Of a DNA stretch of 64,000 nucleotides, positions 63,872-64,000 are shown piece after piece. Each line of letters begins with the position of its first letter. Within the stretch, counting starts at the first letter, position 1. Source of the stretch: Allobosea sp. (GTDB taxonomy: Bacteria > Pseudomonadota > Alphaproteobacteria > Rhizobiales > Beijerinckiaceae); assembly GCA_024231975.1 (NCBI GenBank), contig JAAEQB010000065.1, positions 67,885-131,884 on the forward strand. Direction: 5' to 3'. The position numbers were made by a program, and so were the translations under genes. The notes beneath the pieces are model-generated. The model saw only the letters and a list, made by a program, of their open reading frames with translations. It searched no databases and was not told the DNA's origin.

Positions 63872-64000
63872 AGAACGCCCACGGGATCGAGTTCCGCGAA
63901 GTTTTCTATCGGTATCACCCGTGGTTTGGCCGTGATGTCGGCATTCATGGCGTCGTAGCGAAGAGCGGCGGCGTATATTTTCGTTGTGCGGTGGCGGGCG
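63871..64000 (+). CDS. Partial frame resembling transposon-associated DUF5372-type protein
   Basis: Open to the window end: AHGIEFREVFYRYHPWFGRD then VGIHGVVAKSGGVYFRC. The 'YHPxFG' opening is typical of small proteins encoded beside transposases and recombinases. No start codon is visible and the gene may begin at the IS junction or be truncated. Low certainty. Confidence 0.35.

Overview
The window is GC-rich alphaproteobacterial chromosome. Gene content and order (ptsP-prfA-prmC-DUF4167 near clpB and a DUF2293 gene, metX-metW, aroQ-hisC-tyrC, class I extragenic palindromes beginning GTCGTCCCGG) point to the Hyphomicrobiales, most likely Bosea or a close relative. The genus is an inference; no 16S gene is present.

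Core part, 1-40884. A sugar ABC importer (binding protein, two permeases) precedes a transaldolase and a frameshifted SDR gene (1-4697). A secreted protein, a YceI protein and a cytochrome b561 follow. At 6610-14815 lies a cluster that reads as lysine/glutarate catabolism: an ALDH7-type semialdehyde dehydrogenase, a glutaryl-CoA dehydrogenase, a CaiB-type CoA-transferase, a TPP enzyme, a divergent GcvA-type LysR regulator and a FAD amine oxidase. Next are DinB, LysE, a class V aminotransferase, an MCP and an M20 peptidase (14829-20941). ClpB, DUF2293, MOSC, DUF4167, PrmC, RF1 and PtsP follow (21123-31289). Then come a trehalose cluster (otsA, otsB, GH15), metX-metW, and aroQ-hisC-tyrC, ending at tRNA-Thr(CGU).

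Genomic island, 40869-58059. The last 16 bases of the tRNA gene are repeated exactly 17.2 kb away. The DNA between carries a P4-type integrase right next to the tRNA, small DNA-binding proteins, and a replication-like protein whose gene holds three 17-bp palindromic iterons. It also has a PIN/DUF433 toxin-antitoxin pair, a trypsin-like protease and a 1639-residue protein with a nuclease-like N-terminus and a STAND-type NTPase. The last part is a tightly coupled operon with an HK97-type capsid protein, three small proteins and a P27-type terminase small subunit, but no portal or large terminase. I read it as a phage-satellite-like island that carries an Avs-like antiviral protein. This is the main candidate for an undescribed system.

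Right end, 58060-64000. Directly beyond attR is the N-terminal stump of another integrase, suggesting an earlier integration at the same tRNA. After an MCP comes AT-rich DNA with two tandem paralogues (XRE-like helix-turn-helix plus an unrecognised C-terminal domain), the first broken by a frameshift. The window ends in IS3-family debris.
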